Of a stretch of 64,000 bases of DNA, positions 40,916-51,030 are shown piece after piece. This DNA is from Pacificoceanicola sp048553275 (GTDB lineage Bacteria > Pseudomonadota > Alphaproteobacteria > Rhodobacterales > Rhodobacteraceae). Both the position numbers and the translations under genes were made by a program. Below the pieces are notes generated by a model. It was not told the DNA's origin. It saw only the letters and a list, made by a program, of their open reading frames with translations, and made no database searches. How positions within the stretch are numbered: the first letter of the stretch is position 1; each line of letters begins with the position of its first letter. The DNA lies in assembly GCF_048553275.1 (NCBI RefSeq), contig NZ_JBLZMW010000018.1:1-64000 (forward strand), given 5' to 3'.

Positions 40916-42418
40916 TTACCCACGCTGGACGGTTTTCAGACCGGCGCTGCGCCTGCTTTTGACGAAGCCCAGAAAGACAATGAGCAGGCTGCAAAGCAGG
41001 AAACCCATCGAAAGCGGTCGGTCCCCGATCGCCCAGATATCACCACGAAAAATCATCAGCGTCCGTCTGAGGTTGTCTTCCATCATCGGGCCGAGCACCA
41101 GACCGAGGATCAAGGGTGCCGGTTCGAGCCTGAGGATTGACATGGCGTAGCCAAGCGCCCCGAACATCATCACCAGCACGAGGTCGAGCACCGCGTAGTT
41201 CACGCTGTAGACGCCAAGACAGATGAAGACGAGGATCGCCGGAAACAGCATGTGATAGGGGATCTTGAGCAGCCGGACCCACAAGCCGATCAGTGGGATG
41301 TTCAGGACCACCAGAAGGATGTTGCCGATCAGGAAACTGGCCACCAGGCCCCAGAACAGATCTGGTTGTTCGGTGATGAGGCGTGGACCCGGCGCGACAC
41401 CGTGGATCAGCATGACGCCCAGCATCATCGCCATGATCGCATCGCCCGGCACGCCAAGCGTCAGAGTGGGAATGAACGCTGTCTGCGTCGCGGCATTGTT
41501 CGCGGCTTCAGGTCCGGTAATGCCTTCGATGGCGCCGCGTCCGAACAGAGAAGGATCGCGGTGGGATTTCTTTTCAACGACATAGGACGCGAAAGCGGCT
41601 ATCAGGCTCCCCGTTCCGGGCAGCGCCCCGAAGAAGGCGCCGATACCGCTGCCGCGCAGCATCGGCTTGATCGAGCGCTGTATATACTCGCGGTTGGGCA
41701 GCATGGACCGGATCGTGATCTGCCCCTGAACCAGCGGCACGTTGTCCTTTCGGCCGGCATTCGCAATGACTTCCGGCAATCCGAACAAGCCAAGCGAAAT
41801 CGCGACGAGCGGCAACCCGGCATAGAGTTCCGGCTGGCCGAAGGTGAACCGCTGGACACCGGTGCTGATGTCCGTGCCGACGATGCCGAGGAACAGGCCG
41901 ATGAAAATCGAGGCCGTGGACCGCAGATGCGACCCCTTCGACAACATGCCCGCAGCGAGAAGACCGAGCAACATCAGGGTGAAGTATTCCGGAGACCCGA
42001 AGTTCAGCGCGATCATCGAAAGCAGCGGCGCGCAAAGTGCGAGGATCAGCAGGCCTATGATACTGCCGGTGAAAGAGGCGACTGCAGTCATGAACAGGGC
42101 GACACCGGCGCGGCCCTTCTGGGCCATGGGATATCCATCGAGGCAAGTGATCGCCGTGTTGGCCGTACCGGGAAGGTTGAGCAGGATGGACGCGGTCGAT
42201 CCGCCGAAGGCCGCCCCGTAGTAGATGCCGGAGAGCATGATGAGCGCGTGGACCGTCTCCAGATGAAACGTGATCGGCATCAGAATGGCGAGTGTCGCCA
42301 TGACGCCAAGCCCCGGAAGCACCCCGACAACCGTCCCCAGAAAGACCCCAAGGAAGCAGTAGAGCAGTCCGGATACGGAGAGCGCGACGGAAAAGCCGAG
42401 GAGCAGATTGTCAAACAT
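40916..42418 (-). CDS. tctA: Tripartite tricarboxylate transporter large permease TctA
   Basis: A 500-residue TctA with about twelve helices. VVGVLPGLGVMATLAILMPI and YYGAAFGGSTASILLNLPGTANTAITCLDGYPMAQKG (split conserved blocks near residues 30-110) are the family signatures, repeated inverted near 260-330 (GALPGTGSLIAAFASYVVEK). It imports carboxylates delivered by a periplasmic TctC. The start overlaps the tctB stop (TGATG). Confidence 0.92.
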   Translation of the reverse strand: MFDNLLLGFSVALSVSGLLYCFLGVFLGTVVGVLPGLGVMATLAILMPITFHLETVHALIMLSGIYYGAAFGGSTASILLNLPGTANTAITCLDGYPMAQKGRAGVALFMTAVASFTGSIIGLLILALCAPLLSMIALNFGSPEYFTLMLLGLLAAGMLSKGSHLRSTASIFIGLFLGIVGTDISTGVQRFTFGQPELYAGLPLVAISLGLFGLPEVIANAGRKDNVPLVQGQITIRSMLPNREYIQRSIKPMLRGSGIGAFFGALPGTGSLIAAFASYVVEKKSHRDPSLFGRGAIEGITGPEAANNAATQTAFIPTLTLGVPGDAIMAMMLGVMLIHGVAPGPRLITEQPDLFWGLVASFLIGNILLVVLNIPLIGLWVRLLKIPYHMLFPAILVFICLGVYSVNYAVLDLVLVMMFGALGYAMSILRLEPAPLILGLVLGPMMEDNLRRTLMIFRGDIWAIGDRPLSMGFLLCSLLIVFLGFVKSRRSAGLKTVQRG

Positions 42419-42879
42419 CAGTACGCTCCAAAGGCTCTGGCCTGGAAGCCAAGAAGGTGGACAAACAGGCCCATAGCGATACTGCTCATAACGGCGGCGA
42501 CGATGGCGCTGTCACGGAACCTGGCCGCAGGGTCTGCCCAGGCGGACAGAAAGACGGCCACCCAGATCGCGGGGATGAGACCGGCCGTTCGGATTAGCGC
42601 AGTAAACGCGGCAAGTCCGGCCACGATCAGAAGCAAGCTGCGCAAATTCAAGCGCGCCGGCATGTCATCCGGATCCAAAGGTCCGCTGCGGCCTTCGAAG
42701 ATCGCGATGGCAAGGCCGAGCACGATCAGGATCAAGCCGATCCCCGCCGGAAAGAGCGCAGGCCCTATCCGGCGCATGGAGCCGAAGTCCCACCCGAGCG
42801 CGGAAACGAGAGCAAAGACGCCAAGCAGGGCGACAGCCGCTCCGCAAACGAGATCATTCCTGCGCAGATGTTCTGCCAT
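42418..42879 (-). CDS. tctB: Tripartite tricarboxylate transporter small permease TctB
   Basis: A 153-residue protein with four helices (VCGAAVALLGVFALVSALGW, FPAGIGLILIVLGLAIAIFE, LLLIVAGLAAFTALIRTAG, IVAAVMSSIAMGLFVHLLG), the TctB pattern. ATG 42879 is chosen; GTG 42891, which overlaps the upstream stop, would add four residues. Small accessory membrane subunit of TctA. Confidence 0.85.
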   Translation of the reverse strand: MAEHLRRNDLVCGAAVALLGVFALVSALGWDFGSMRRIGPALFPAGIGLILIVLGLAIAIFEGRSGPLDPDDMPARLNLRSLLLIVAGLAAFTALIRTAGLIPAIWVAVFLSAWADPAARFRDSAIVAAVMSSIAMGLFVHLLGFQARAFGAY

Positions 42880-42887
42880 CGCGTCTC

Positions 42888-43823
42888 TCACACCGGGTTG
42901 AGTTCTTGGTCAGGTTGGAATTCCGGACCTTCGTAGGTTGTCACGACGGACCGCCGTCCTGCCACGAGGTCTTCGCGAAGTCCCTCGATTTCCTCGCGGA
43001 TTGCCTGCGGCACTGACTTGCACATGCTTAATCCAACAGCAGTTGGCTCTTCGAGACCCGGGTGCAGGTTCCGGCCGGGCTCCAGCTTTCCGGCCAGAAA
43101 GTCGGCGGTCCAGGCGCGAATCGACCAGCCATGGCGTGACAAGGCCGATCCGATGAAGACCTCAGGGTCCTCGGCACACCAATCGCGGATATTGCCGATC
43201 TGTTTGATCCCGGCCTCGCGACAGGCGGCAATCGCTCCGGAGCGCCCGTAGTTCAGCATCGTGAAGATGACATCCGCGCCGTCTTTTGCCTCTGCCGCGA
43301 TCCACCGCGCGGCAAGGTCCGGGTCATCCTGGTTCCCGCAGAACCCGGTCAGGACCCGGACCCCGGGCGCGACGGCGCGCACGCCGTCGACATAGGCCGC
43401 GCGCCCTTTCTTTCCGGGTGAAATGAACACCCCGGACAAGTGCCCGACGACGCCGGTGCGTGTCATACGCCCCGCCAACGCGCCGGCCAGGTAGGCCGCC
43501 TCGTAATGCCGGATCGCGTAGTTCCAGATGTTCTGCCCGTCCGCGCGGCCGCCGGGTGACAAAAAGGCGCAATCGGGAAATCTCCCTGCGATCTCGTCCA
43601 GCGCTCCATCAGCGCGGCTGCCATGCACGATGACTGCATCGGCGCCACGTTTTACAGCGGCCTCGACCTGGTTGCAGAGCAATTCGGCCGAGCCCCTGGT
43701 GAACTCCACGATGTCGAGGTCGAACCCCATTGCATCGCGTGCCGCCAGCGCACCTTCGTATCCTTCCTGAACGAAGCCACGATCGTTGTGACGCCCGTTC
43801 ATTATGAACGCAATGCGTGGCAT
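42888..43823 (-). CDS. BMP-domain binding protein without signal peptide
   Basis: A 311-residue protein of the Bmp/PnrA-like family (RIAFIMNGRHNDRGFVQEGYEGALAARDA; later GADVIFTMLNYGRSGAIAAC). These are usually periplasmic lipoproteins binding nucleosides or autoinducer-like ligands. Here the frame starts directly at the first beta-strand: ATG 43823 overlaps the tctC stop (TGATG) and the residues before it are basic and non-hydrophobic, so no export signal is visible. It lies between tctC and tctB. A cytoplasmic ligand-binding or enzymatic role in handling the imported substrate is possible. Confidence 0.75.
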   Translation of the reverse strand: MPRIAFIMNGRHNDRGFVQEGYEGALAARDAMGFDLDIVEFTRGSAELLCNQVEAAVKRGADAVIVHGSRADGALDEIAGRFPDCAFLSPGGRADGQNIWNYAIRHYEAAYLAGALAGRMTRTGVVGHLSGVFISPGKKGRAAYVDGVRAVAPGVRVLTGFCGNQDDPDLAARWIAAEAKDGADVIFTMLNYGRSGAIAACREAGIKQIGNIRDWCAEDPEVFIGSALSRHGWSIRAWTADFLAGKLEPGRNLHPGLEEPTAVGLSMCKSVPQAIREEIEGLREDLVAGRRSVVTTYEGPEFQPDQELNPV

Positions 43824-44779
43824 CAGTTGAACGCCTCCGCGCCTTTGACGACCTTGCCCCACTTGGCGACCTCGTCGGCGACAAATTTTTCTGCCTCTTC
43901 CGGCGTGCTGTCGACATGGAACATTCCCCACTTGCCGAACTGCTCCATGATCTCTTCGTTTTGCATGGCCTTGTGCGTGGCTTCGTGGAACCGGGCGATG
44001 ATTTCGTCAGGTGTGCCATCCGGCGCCGACAGCCCGACCCAGTTGAACGCGACAACATCCGGAAGCCCCAGTTCGGCGAAGGTCGGAATATCGGGTGCCG
44101 CTTCGGAACGCTCGGGTGTGGTGATGGCCAGCGCCTTGATGGCACCGGCGTTGATCTGGCCGACATTCTGGGTCAGCGCATCAATCTGAAAATCGATGAC
44201 GCCGGCAAGCAAGTCATTCATTGCCTCCGCTGATCCCTTGTAGGCCACATGCTCCATATTGAGACCAGCCGACATTTTCAGCAATTCGCCGCTGACATGG
44301 TTCATGGTGCCATGTCCTCCGGATCCGAACAACACTGGTTCGCCGCTGCCCTTGGCCATTGCTACGAAGCTGTCGAGATCCTCTACGGTTGCGGTTTTCG
44401 AAGCCAGGAGAACAGCCGGGATGTAACCGAGGATCGTCACATCGTCGAAATCGTCGACCGGATTGTAGCTCAGGTCCGGGTAGGTGAAGGGCGCGATGCC
44501 GTTTGCCGAGACGTTGGACAGGAAAAAGGTGTAGCCGTCCGGCTCCGCCTCGGCGACCTTGGCCGCTGCGATGGTCGACGCGGCGCCCGGCATATTCTCG
44601 ACGATCACATCGGTGCCGAGGTCTTCGCTGATCAGCGGCGCGAGAATGCGCGCTACGAGATCGCTGGAGCCACCGGGTGTGAAGCCGACAACGATGCGAA
44701 TGGTTTCGCCCGGCCATTCCTGAGCGGTTACTGGGGCTGCGGCAAGGGCTGCAACAAGGGCTAGAATGCTGGTGCGCAT
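43823..44779 (-). CDS. tctC: Tripartite tricarboxylate transporter receptor TctC (Bug family)
   Basis: A 318-residue periplasmic receptor with signal peptide (MRTSILALVAALAAAPVTA). WPGETIRIVVGFTPGGSSDLVAR is the canonical start of the mature Bug fold, and GGHGTMNHVSGELLK and YKGSAEAMNDLLAG are ligand-binding landmarks. GGGAG lies before ATG 44779. First structural gene of the operon, 110 bases downstream of the LysR gene. Confidence 0.92.
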   Translation of the reverse strand: MRTSILALVAALAAAPVTAQEWPGETIRIVVGFTPGGSSDLVARILAPLISEDLGTDVIVENMPGAASTIAAAKVAEAEPDGYTFFLSNVSANGIAPFTYPDLSYNPVDDFDDVTILGYIPAVLLASKTATVEDLDSFVAMAKGSGEPVLFGSGGHGTMNHVSGELLKMSAGLNMEHVAYKGSAEAMNDLLAGVIDFQIDALTQNVGQINAGAIKALAITTPERSEAAPDIPTFAELGLPDVVAFNWVGLSAPDGTPDEIIARFHEATHKAMQNEEIMEQFGKWGMFHVDSTPEEAEKFVADEVAKWGKVVKGAEAFN

Positions 44780-44890
44780 GAGTGTCTCCCGACTGTACGA
44801 CGCTTGGGCCGTGATGTTCGATGGATTCAGGATGACAGAGCATGCGAACGATAAAAGCGCAAAGAATCGCTATATGTGTTCGAAAAATGT

Positions 44891-45799
44891 TTACACTTCG
44901 GCTCCGAGTTCGGAAAAGCGCCGACGAAACGCCTCGGCCAACTTGGCTTGCAGGGGTTCCAGGGTTCCTTTCGCCCGGCTGACGAGTTTCAGTGTCTGAC
45001 CAGGCACATGCGGATCGGCGAGCGGCACATGGCACACGGTGCCATCCGCGACATCACCAATAACATCCACGGCCGCCAGGATCGTGATGCCCGCCCCCTC
45101 GCGCACCAGGTGCTTGCGCAAAGCCACCGAATTCGACTCGACCCCGATCCTGGGATTGATCCGCGCTTCCGCAAAGGCGACATCAAGAAGGACGCGAATG
45201 CCACTGCCCGGAGGTGGCAAAATCATCATTTCGGATACGCAATCGCTGAGCCGCAGGGCAGGGCGACCTGCAAGCGGATGATCGGGAGGGACGATGACCC
45301 CGAGCGGCTGATGCATGCTGGCCAAGGTGGCGATATTGGGATCACGCGGCAGATCGAAGCTCAAACCGAGGTCCGCGTAACCCTCCGTGATTTCGTGAAT
45401 GATCGCTTCGAGTGGCAGTGTGTCGATTTTCAGATCGAGTTTCGGATGGTCGCGGACAAACCCCGAAACGATCGTGGAAATGAAGGACGACATCAGGCCT
45501 GAGGCGGCAACAACCCGCACCTTGCCCGATTGGAGGCCCTTCAGGTCATTCAAGCGTACGTTCATCATCGACACGTCGCGGTTCATGCGGCGAATATGGT
45601 CTACCACGACCTCGCCGGCACTGGTCAGCCGCATCCCGCGTGGCAGACGGTCGAAAATCGGCATACCGATCTCGCGTTCGAATTCCAGAATCTGCCGATT
45701 GACTGCCGAGGGCGCGATGTTAAGTGCTTCAGACGCTTTTCGGATCGACCCATGCCGCGAAACGGCGTCGATGTAGCGTACAAGACGGGATAGGAGCAT
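44891..45799 (-). CDS. LysR-family regulator of the TTT transporter
   Basis: A 302-residue LysR protein: HTH at residues about 5-40 (YIDAVSRHGSIRKASEALNI, then APSAVNRQILEFE), substrate domain with GYADLGLSFDLPRDPNIATL and REGAGITILAAVDVIGDV. The start is ATG 45799 with AAGGA seven bases upstream; the open frame extends further but the additional residues are not HTH-like. Same strand as and directly upstream of tctC, so it most likely regulates carboxylate uptake. Confidence 0.83.
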   Translation of the reverse strand: MLLSRLVRYIDAVSRHGSIRKASEALNIAPSAVNRQILEFEREIGMPIFDRLPRGMRLTSAGEVVVDHIRRMNRDVSMMNVRLNDLKGLQSGKVRVVAASGLMSSFISTIVSGFVRDHPKLDLKIDTLPLEAIIHEITEGYADLGLSFDLPRDPNIATLASMHQPLGVIVPPDHPLAGRPALRLSDCVSEMMILPPPGSGIRVLLDVAFAEARINPRIGVESNSVALRKHLVREGAGITILAAVDVIGDVADGTVCHVPLADPHVPGQTLKLVSRAKGTLEPLQAKLAEAFRRRFSELGAEV

Positions 45800-46586
45800 G
45801 CGAGGTCCTTGCATGGCAGCAGTCGAAAGACTCTGGCAAGGTGCATGACTTACGCCTCGATGGGAATAGCGGGCTTGGCCATGCGCGCTATCCCTGCAGA
45901 CCGAACGCATCTGGCTCTGAGCCCGCTTTGTCCTACGCGGCACCAAGGATGGGCCGCGCCTTCATAACGGGGAACCGGACCGGCCCGCGCCTGTCACATT
46001 CAGCGCGGCACGCTGGATCAGCCCGGTGCCGCGTTCGTTCAACGAGTGAACACGCGAGCAATTTCAACGGGGTCTTTAACGATCCACAGCCGGACTGGCG
46101 GCTGATTTTCACCCATGCATCGAGGCGCTCAAAGAAAGCCCCTCAGGCAATGCTATGGGACAATTCCGCCGAGCAGACCCGCGAATCCGTCAAGCCGTTC
46201 TGCCGCCGGACACGGCAACACCGAAAAGCCGAACTTTCAATTCGGGTGAAACCCCCACCCCGATCCCGATCACGCGATATCCCGCCCTGCCAGAAAGCCT
46301 GGTGCCGCCAAATAATGACTGCCCGGCGCTTTCTGGACGGTCGTGGCAAAACGCCGCTCGTTTCATCAATTGAAACAGTCTCAGCCATGGCGAGCCAGTG
46401 ATGGAACGGCCGGCCCCGACCGCTCCTCAGAGGCATTCCTGACCACGCCGATGGTGACAGAAGACATTTTCCCGAACTGCGATAGAGATCAGACGCGTTC
46501 AGTCAGCGCCCGTATCCCGGCGGCAAAGGTTTCCTGCCCCACGGCCTGGCGAATGCCCGCATCGTCCTCGGCGGAGACGTCGAACT
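45800..46586. other. Gene-poor stretch next to the decayed block
   Basis: Nearly 800 bases without an intact gene. The right end still holds one decayed piece: on the minus strand, directly after the stop at 46587, about 33 in-frame codons read VEFDVSAEDDAGIRQAVGQE and on to a TGA at about 46491, resembling a displaced C-terminus. The rest shows no recognisable frame. Confidence 0.5.
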
Positions 46587-47132
46587 CTACCCACCCACAT
46601 GGGAGACGATGATATCCGCCCCCGCCCTGGTCATGGCGACCGCAACTTTCGCGTTGAAGACATAGGGCGTGGCCAGCAGGGCCTTGCGACGGGCTTGGGC
46701 GTCCACGTCCATCTCGTAGCTCATGCCCGTCTCTTCGAGGTTGGCGCGGAAAGTGCCGTCGATCAGGCCAACGGTCGGAAAGTTCTGGATGCCAATAAAG
46801 CCGACGGCCTTGATCTGATCGAGGAACCAGTCAAAGTTGCAGAATGGATCTGTGCCGTTCACGCCCGCGATCACCGGGGTGTTGCGCACCAACGGCAGCA
46901 CCTCTTTCGCCATGTCCATAACGATGTCGTTGGCATTGCCGTAGGCCAGAAGTCCGGCGAGCGATCCGCGCCCGGCCATGCGGTAGCGGCCGGAATTGTA
47001 GTTCACGATCAGGTCGATGCCGCCCGCTTCTTCGTATTACGCGGATAGGACGGTGCCTGCGCCGCCGTCGACGATGGGTTGGTCGTTGGAGATCATGTTG
47101 CGGAATTTGGCGAGGATGTCCTCTTTGGATAT
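46587..47132 (-). pseudogene. PEP-hydrolase-like TIM-barrel protein, broken
   Basis: Minus-strand frame with the phosphoenolpyruvate-hydrolase-like family pattern: ISKEDILAKFRNMISND near the N-terminus, then GGIDLIVNYNSGRYRMAGRG, then GADIIVSHVGG. It carries several lesions: an ATA codon sits where the start ATG is expected (47130-47132); an in-frame TAA (47037-47039) interrupts LSA-stop-YEEAGG; and the frame ends right after IVSHVGG, losing the last third of the barrel. These proteins normally sit beside Tm-1-like genes, as here. Confidence 0.75.
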
Positions 47133-48285
47133 GCTGGGAATAAGATCTGTCCTCGGGTCTGGGCTTCCCGGAACGCCGCGACAAGCGCGTTGGCAAAGGC
47201 GGGATTGTTGATGTCAAGAGGCAGCCGCGTGACCGTGCGCGAGGTGGGGTTGCAAAACGGCGCGCCGGGTGCGTCGAGCGCGGAGACTCTGCCTTCGGGC
47301 AGCGGCAAGCGCACCGGCCTCGCGCAGGCGTTCAGCCTATCGCCCAGCCAACGGCCCATTTCGGCGTTTTCCTCCGCCGTGGTCCGCATCAGCGGGACCT
47401 GAGGATTGTGTTCATGGAACAGCCGCCTGCGATAGCGCTCCGGCACAGTGTCGAGCTCGGCAAAGTTCCCTATATCCAGCGCCCCGACCGATCCGGCCCA
47501 GGGCACACCCGTGCGGGCGATTGCGCCAAGCCGATCTTCGGTCGCGGGAAAGATGCGGCCGAACAGCAGATCGCAAATCTCGGTCGTGGTGCAGTCGATC
47601 GCGCCGGAAATCAGCCCCTGATCGACAAGTTTTTCCATCGACTGGCCGCCGGTGCCGGTGGCGTGGAACACCAGCGGATCACAGTCCGACCCCAGCGCCT
47701 GGACCGTGCGGCTCACACAGTGCGTGGTCTCGCCGAACATGGTCGGTCCGATTGTAGGCAGGTCCTGCACCGAGGGAGGGGAGGTACGCACCATGCCCGC
47801 AATCGCCCCGCGGCATTGGCCAGAACCTGCCGCGAGATCCGGTTCAGACCCGCCACATCGGTGACAGAATACATCATGGTGATGTCGGTCGGCTCGACAT
47901 AGGCGGCAACATTGCCCGAGGCGACGGTGGACACCATCAGCTTGGGCACACCAACCGGCAGGGTACGCATGGCGGGCGTGGTCCGTGCGGGGCCGCCCGA
48001 TCCGCCCAGTCCGGTAACTCCGGTCAGATCGTCGCGGCTCGCGAGGTCGTGTTCAAAGGCCACAACTATCGCGGCGACGGCACTGCCGCGAACCCCGGTG
48101 AAGACGACCTCGGCCCCGTCCGGGTGAGGGGCGGCGATCTCTTCGGCGCCGGGATGCGCGGCGCGGTCGGTGGTGGACAGATCGGCGATCACCGCCGTCT
48201 GGCCCGCTGCCTCGATCAGTTTGCGGACATAGGCGCGCTCCTGCGATTTGGTGTCCATGGTGCCGACAGCATAAATATGGTGCAT
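47093..48285 (-). pseudogene. Tm-1-like (UPF0261) ATP-binding protein, frameshifted
   Basis: N-terminal half starts MHHIYAVGTMDTKSQE at 48285 and continues to DVAGLNRISRQVLANAAG; the C-terminal half continues in another frame from AGMVRTSPPSVQDLPTIGP to LPLPEGRVSALDAPGAPF and NNPAFANALVAAF. The two frames join if one base is restored in the C-run at 47805-47808, so a single-base deletion splits the gene. The normal stop after VAAF is also lost, the frame running on into the next gene. The family has no firmly established role; plant Tm-1 inhibits viral RNA replication. Confidence 0.78.
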
Positions 48286-48301
48286 GGTGGTCCTCCTTCC
48301 C

Positions 48302-48795
48302 TCAGCCCCAGGCGCTGACGCCGAGATGGCCGTTTTGCAGCGCCTGGCCCGACAGCAGCGTCTTTGCGTTGGTCTCAAGCGCGATGGCGCCGTTCATCAT
48401 GACCAGGATGCAATCCGACACTTCGGTCGCTACGGTCATGTTCTGTTCGATCAGGAGCAGGCCGGTGCCGGATGTCGCGATCTTGCGCAGCGCCTCGACC
48501 ACGTGATCAACGATGACAGGGGCCAGCCCCTCGGTCGGTACATCCATGATCAGCAGGCGCGGGTCACGCGGAAGGCCCGCTTGCCGATGATGTCCTGGCC
48601 GCCCAGCCGGACCGTGCCGCGCACCGAAGGGATAAGCCCCATGATGGCCTGGCACCGCGTCATCTTGCCCATGCCGTTGCGCCAGACGATGGACACCGGC
48701 GCGCTGTCCGTGGCCAGCGAGACGCCGTGCAGCACGTGGCTCGACCCGTAATAGACATGCAGGTCGCTGACGGAGAGAAGTGGTTCAACGCCCAT
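48302..48795 (-). pseudogene. livF: Branched-chain amino-acid ABC transporter ATPase LivF, decayed
   Basis: The N-terminal part (LLSVSDLHVYYGSSHVLHGV) and C-terminal part (LLIMDVPTEGLAPVIVDHV, LLIEQNMTVATEVSDCILVM) lie in different frames, and the middle with Q-loop and LSGG signature is missing. Catalytic motifs are damaged as well: Walker A reads WRNGMGKMT instead of GRNGMGKTT, and the Walker B glutamate is valine (MDVP). It cannot be a working ATPase. Confidence 0.8.
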
Positions 48796-49521
48796 GTAGA
48801 TATCCTGAATTTCCTGATTGGTCGAAATCTCGGCCGGGGTGCATTCGGCCAGCAGATGACCATTGTGCATCACCGTCACTACGTCCGAGACCGTGAGCGC
48901 GATATCGAGATCATGTTCGATCATGATCAGCGTCAGATCGCGCGGCAAAGCGGCGGGCATGGCCATCAAATTCTCGCGTTCGCGCATCGACAGACCCGCC
49001 GCCGGTTCATCCAGCAAGAGCGGTTTCGGCGGATGCGCCAAAGCCATGCCAAGCTCCGGCTGACGGTGTTCTCCATGGCTGAGATCGGACGCCAGGCGGT
49101 CCAGCATATGCGCGCGATCCACCTGCGCAGCCAGCGCGCCGATGCAGGCGTGATCCGGCTCGGCCTCGACACGGCGCCAGAACGACAGGCGCGGACCGGT
49201 GGCGCCGCGGATCGCGATATAGAGGTTGTCGCGTACCGTGAGCCTGCCAAAAACCAGCGACCGCTGATAAGTGCGGCGCACGCCCCGGCGCGCCCGTTTT
49301 TCGGCAGAGAAATGCGTCATGTCCTCACCAAAGACGGTGATGCTGCCTTCGCTGGGCGGCAGACCACCCGCGATCATATTGAATAGCGTCGTTTTGCCTG
49401 CCCCGTTCGCGCCCAGCACGGCGCGCCGCTGGCCGACAGGAATTGATATCTCCATATCCTGCACGCCGACCAGCGCGCCGAACCGGCGGGTGAGGCCTTC
49501 GATCCTGAGGGCCTTACCTTA
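48793..49521 (-). pseudogene. livG: Branched-chain amino-acid ABC transporter ATPase LivG, start lost
   Basis: A nearly full ATPase frame: ALRIEGLTRRFGALVGV, Walker A GANGAGKTT, VRRTYQRSLVFGRLTVRDNL, signature LSHGEHRQPELG (usually LSHGEQRQLELG), Walker B LLLDEPAAGLS, IEHDLDIAL. An in-frame TAA (49519-49521) lies just upstream of the first conserved residues with no start codon between, and the stop to livF is lost so the frame runs into livF. Possibly still translated from an internal codon, but its partner genes are broken. Confidence 0.7.
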
Positions 49522-49537
49522 GTGTTCCCGACCGGTG

Positions 49538-50560
49538 TCATTCGCAGGACGGGTTGCCACAGGACGGCAGGCCCAGAGCGGTGAATGCCTCCTTGCCCAG
49601 ACCAGGGTATTGGTCGATGCCCTCGACACGCGCCAGCGGCTCGTTCTTGAGGTGGCTATCCTCGCCTTCAACGACTTCGTTGATATTAAAGGAAGTGGTG
49701 GCCTGAAGGTTTTCGTTGATCGCCACGGTGCCGGTCGGCGTCTCGAAGCTCAGCGTGTCCAGCGCGGCGCGATCGGCCTCCGGATCGGACAGATCACCAT
49801 TCACTTCCTGCAGACCCAGAAGGGCGGCCTTGGTCGAGACATAGTCGTTGAAGGCAAAGAGCGAGGGCGACGGCAGGCCCTCATCCCCGAAGAATGCTTG
49901 AGATTTGGCGAAAAATTCCTGCCGGGCGGGCAGATCGTCGTTGTCCGACACCGGACCTTCGGCGGTCAGGGCGGTTTGGTCCACGGTGATCGAGCCGCCA
50001 ACGATGGGTAGATCCTCGCCCAGCTGCGCGCATTGCGTCAGGAAGTTCACCGCCTCCGAGCCACCCAGCACCATAAAGATGCCGTCCACATCGCCGCCGC
50101 TCATCGGCAGGAGCGCAATGACCGAGGAGTATTCCTTGGATCCCAGCGGCACGATGTGGTTCTCGGAGACCTTGCCCCAGACGGCGCAGAAGGGGCCCAT
50201 GTCGCCGAAGACCTGCGCGTAGGGGGAGGAGTAGTCCTCGGACACGACAACCATGTTGTCCCAGCCGCGTTCGTTCACCAGATAGCTGCCCGCCGGCGCG
50301 GTCCATTGCGCGTCATCGGTGTTGAAACGGTAGAAGTTCGGGGCAGGGTCGACAAAGCTCCTCTCGATCGCCGCCGATAAGCCGTTGAAGAAGGTCACAT
50401 CGGGCTGTTCATTGGCATATTGCGCGATGCGGATGCCTTCGGAGCCGGACGGCGGCCCTTCCAGCGCGGCAAGTACGCAGATCAGGATGGTGTCGTCCTA
50501 CCCATGAAGCGCGGTCGATCACAGCATGGCGGACAGCAGGCTGCATGCGCCCAAAGTCTT
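49538..50560 (-). pseudogene. Branched-chain amino-acid-type ABC binding protein, decayed
   Basis: The C-terminal two thirds (DVTFFNGLSAAIERSFVDPA, PNFYRFNTDDAQW, then a long intact stretch to the stop) is a Leu/Ile/Val-type periplasmic binding protein. Upstream, the signal-peptide-like LGACSLLSAML is followed by in-frame TGA (50519-50521) and TAG (50498-50500), which read as Trp and Gln codons changed by single transitions. About 70 residues are missing between VLAALEG and SGSEGI, so the gene also has an internal deletion. Confidence 0.75.
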
Positions 50561-50577
50561 GTTCGGATAACCCAGAA

Positions 50578-51030
50578 TCAATGTCCTCCATTGGTGGGTT
50601 TATGTGGCGCCGGAGCATCCGGCGGCATTGGTGACGTCTTGGGTTCGCGCTTGCGCCACAGCCGTTTGCGCAGGCGGTCCGTCAGGCCCGCGATACCGTC
50701 GGGCGAAAACAGCACGATCCACAGAAATATTATTCCAATCAGCATTTTGAACCGCTCGCGGGCGATGAAATCGACGGCGAAATTATCGACCGCCGTATAG
50801 GCGGATGCGCCGGCACGAGATCCGATCGGGTGGCTGATCCCGCCCGGGACACCCGCCATCAGCACGTCGATCACCGGATTGATCACGCCAATGCCGGGCG
50901 AGATCTATGTAGTGAGCCAAAGGTTCAAGATGCCGCCGATCCCGGCTATGAAACCTGCGGTACCAGAGGCCAGCACACGCAACAGCGTCACATCATGGCC
51001 CAGCGAGCGCAGCCGCTGCGGCTCGACATC
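50578..51030 (-). pseudogene. livM: Branched-chain amino-acid ABC permease LivM, fragment
   Basis: Only the C-terminal part of LivM remains: RLRSLGHDVTLLRVLASGTA, AGIGGILNLWLTT, an in-frame TAG (50905-50907; CAG to TAG in the usual TQISPG), then ISPGIGVINPVIDVLMAGVP and FMARERF-like FIARERFKMLIGIIFLWIVL. The first part is replaced by the end of the polyamine-binding gene at about 51030, a deletion junction. LivH is absent. Confidence 0.75.

Noticed and set aside
41252..42901. A 549-codon plus-strand frame opposite tctA/tctB
   Set aside because: Antisense to TctA and TctB, which have clear membrane topology and family motifs.
45800..46586. Search for an insertion sequence or attachment site at the edge of the decayed block
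   Set aside because: No transposase fragment, terminal inverted repeat, target duplication or tRNA was visible.
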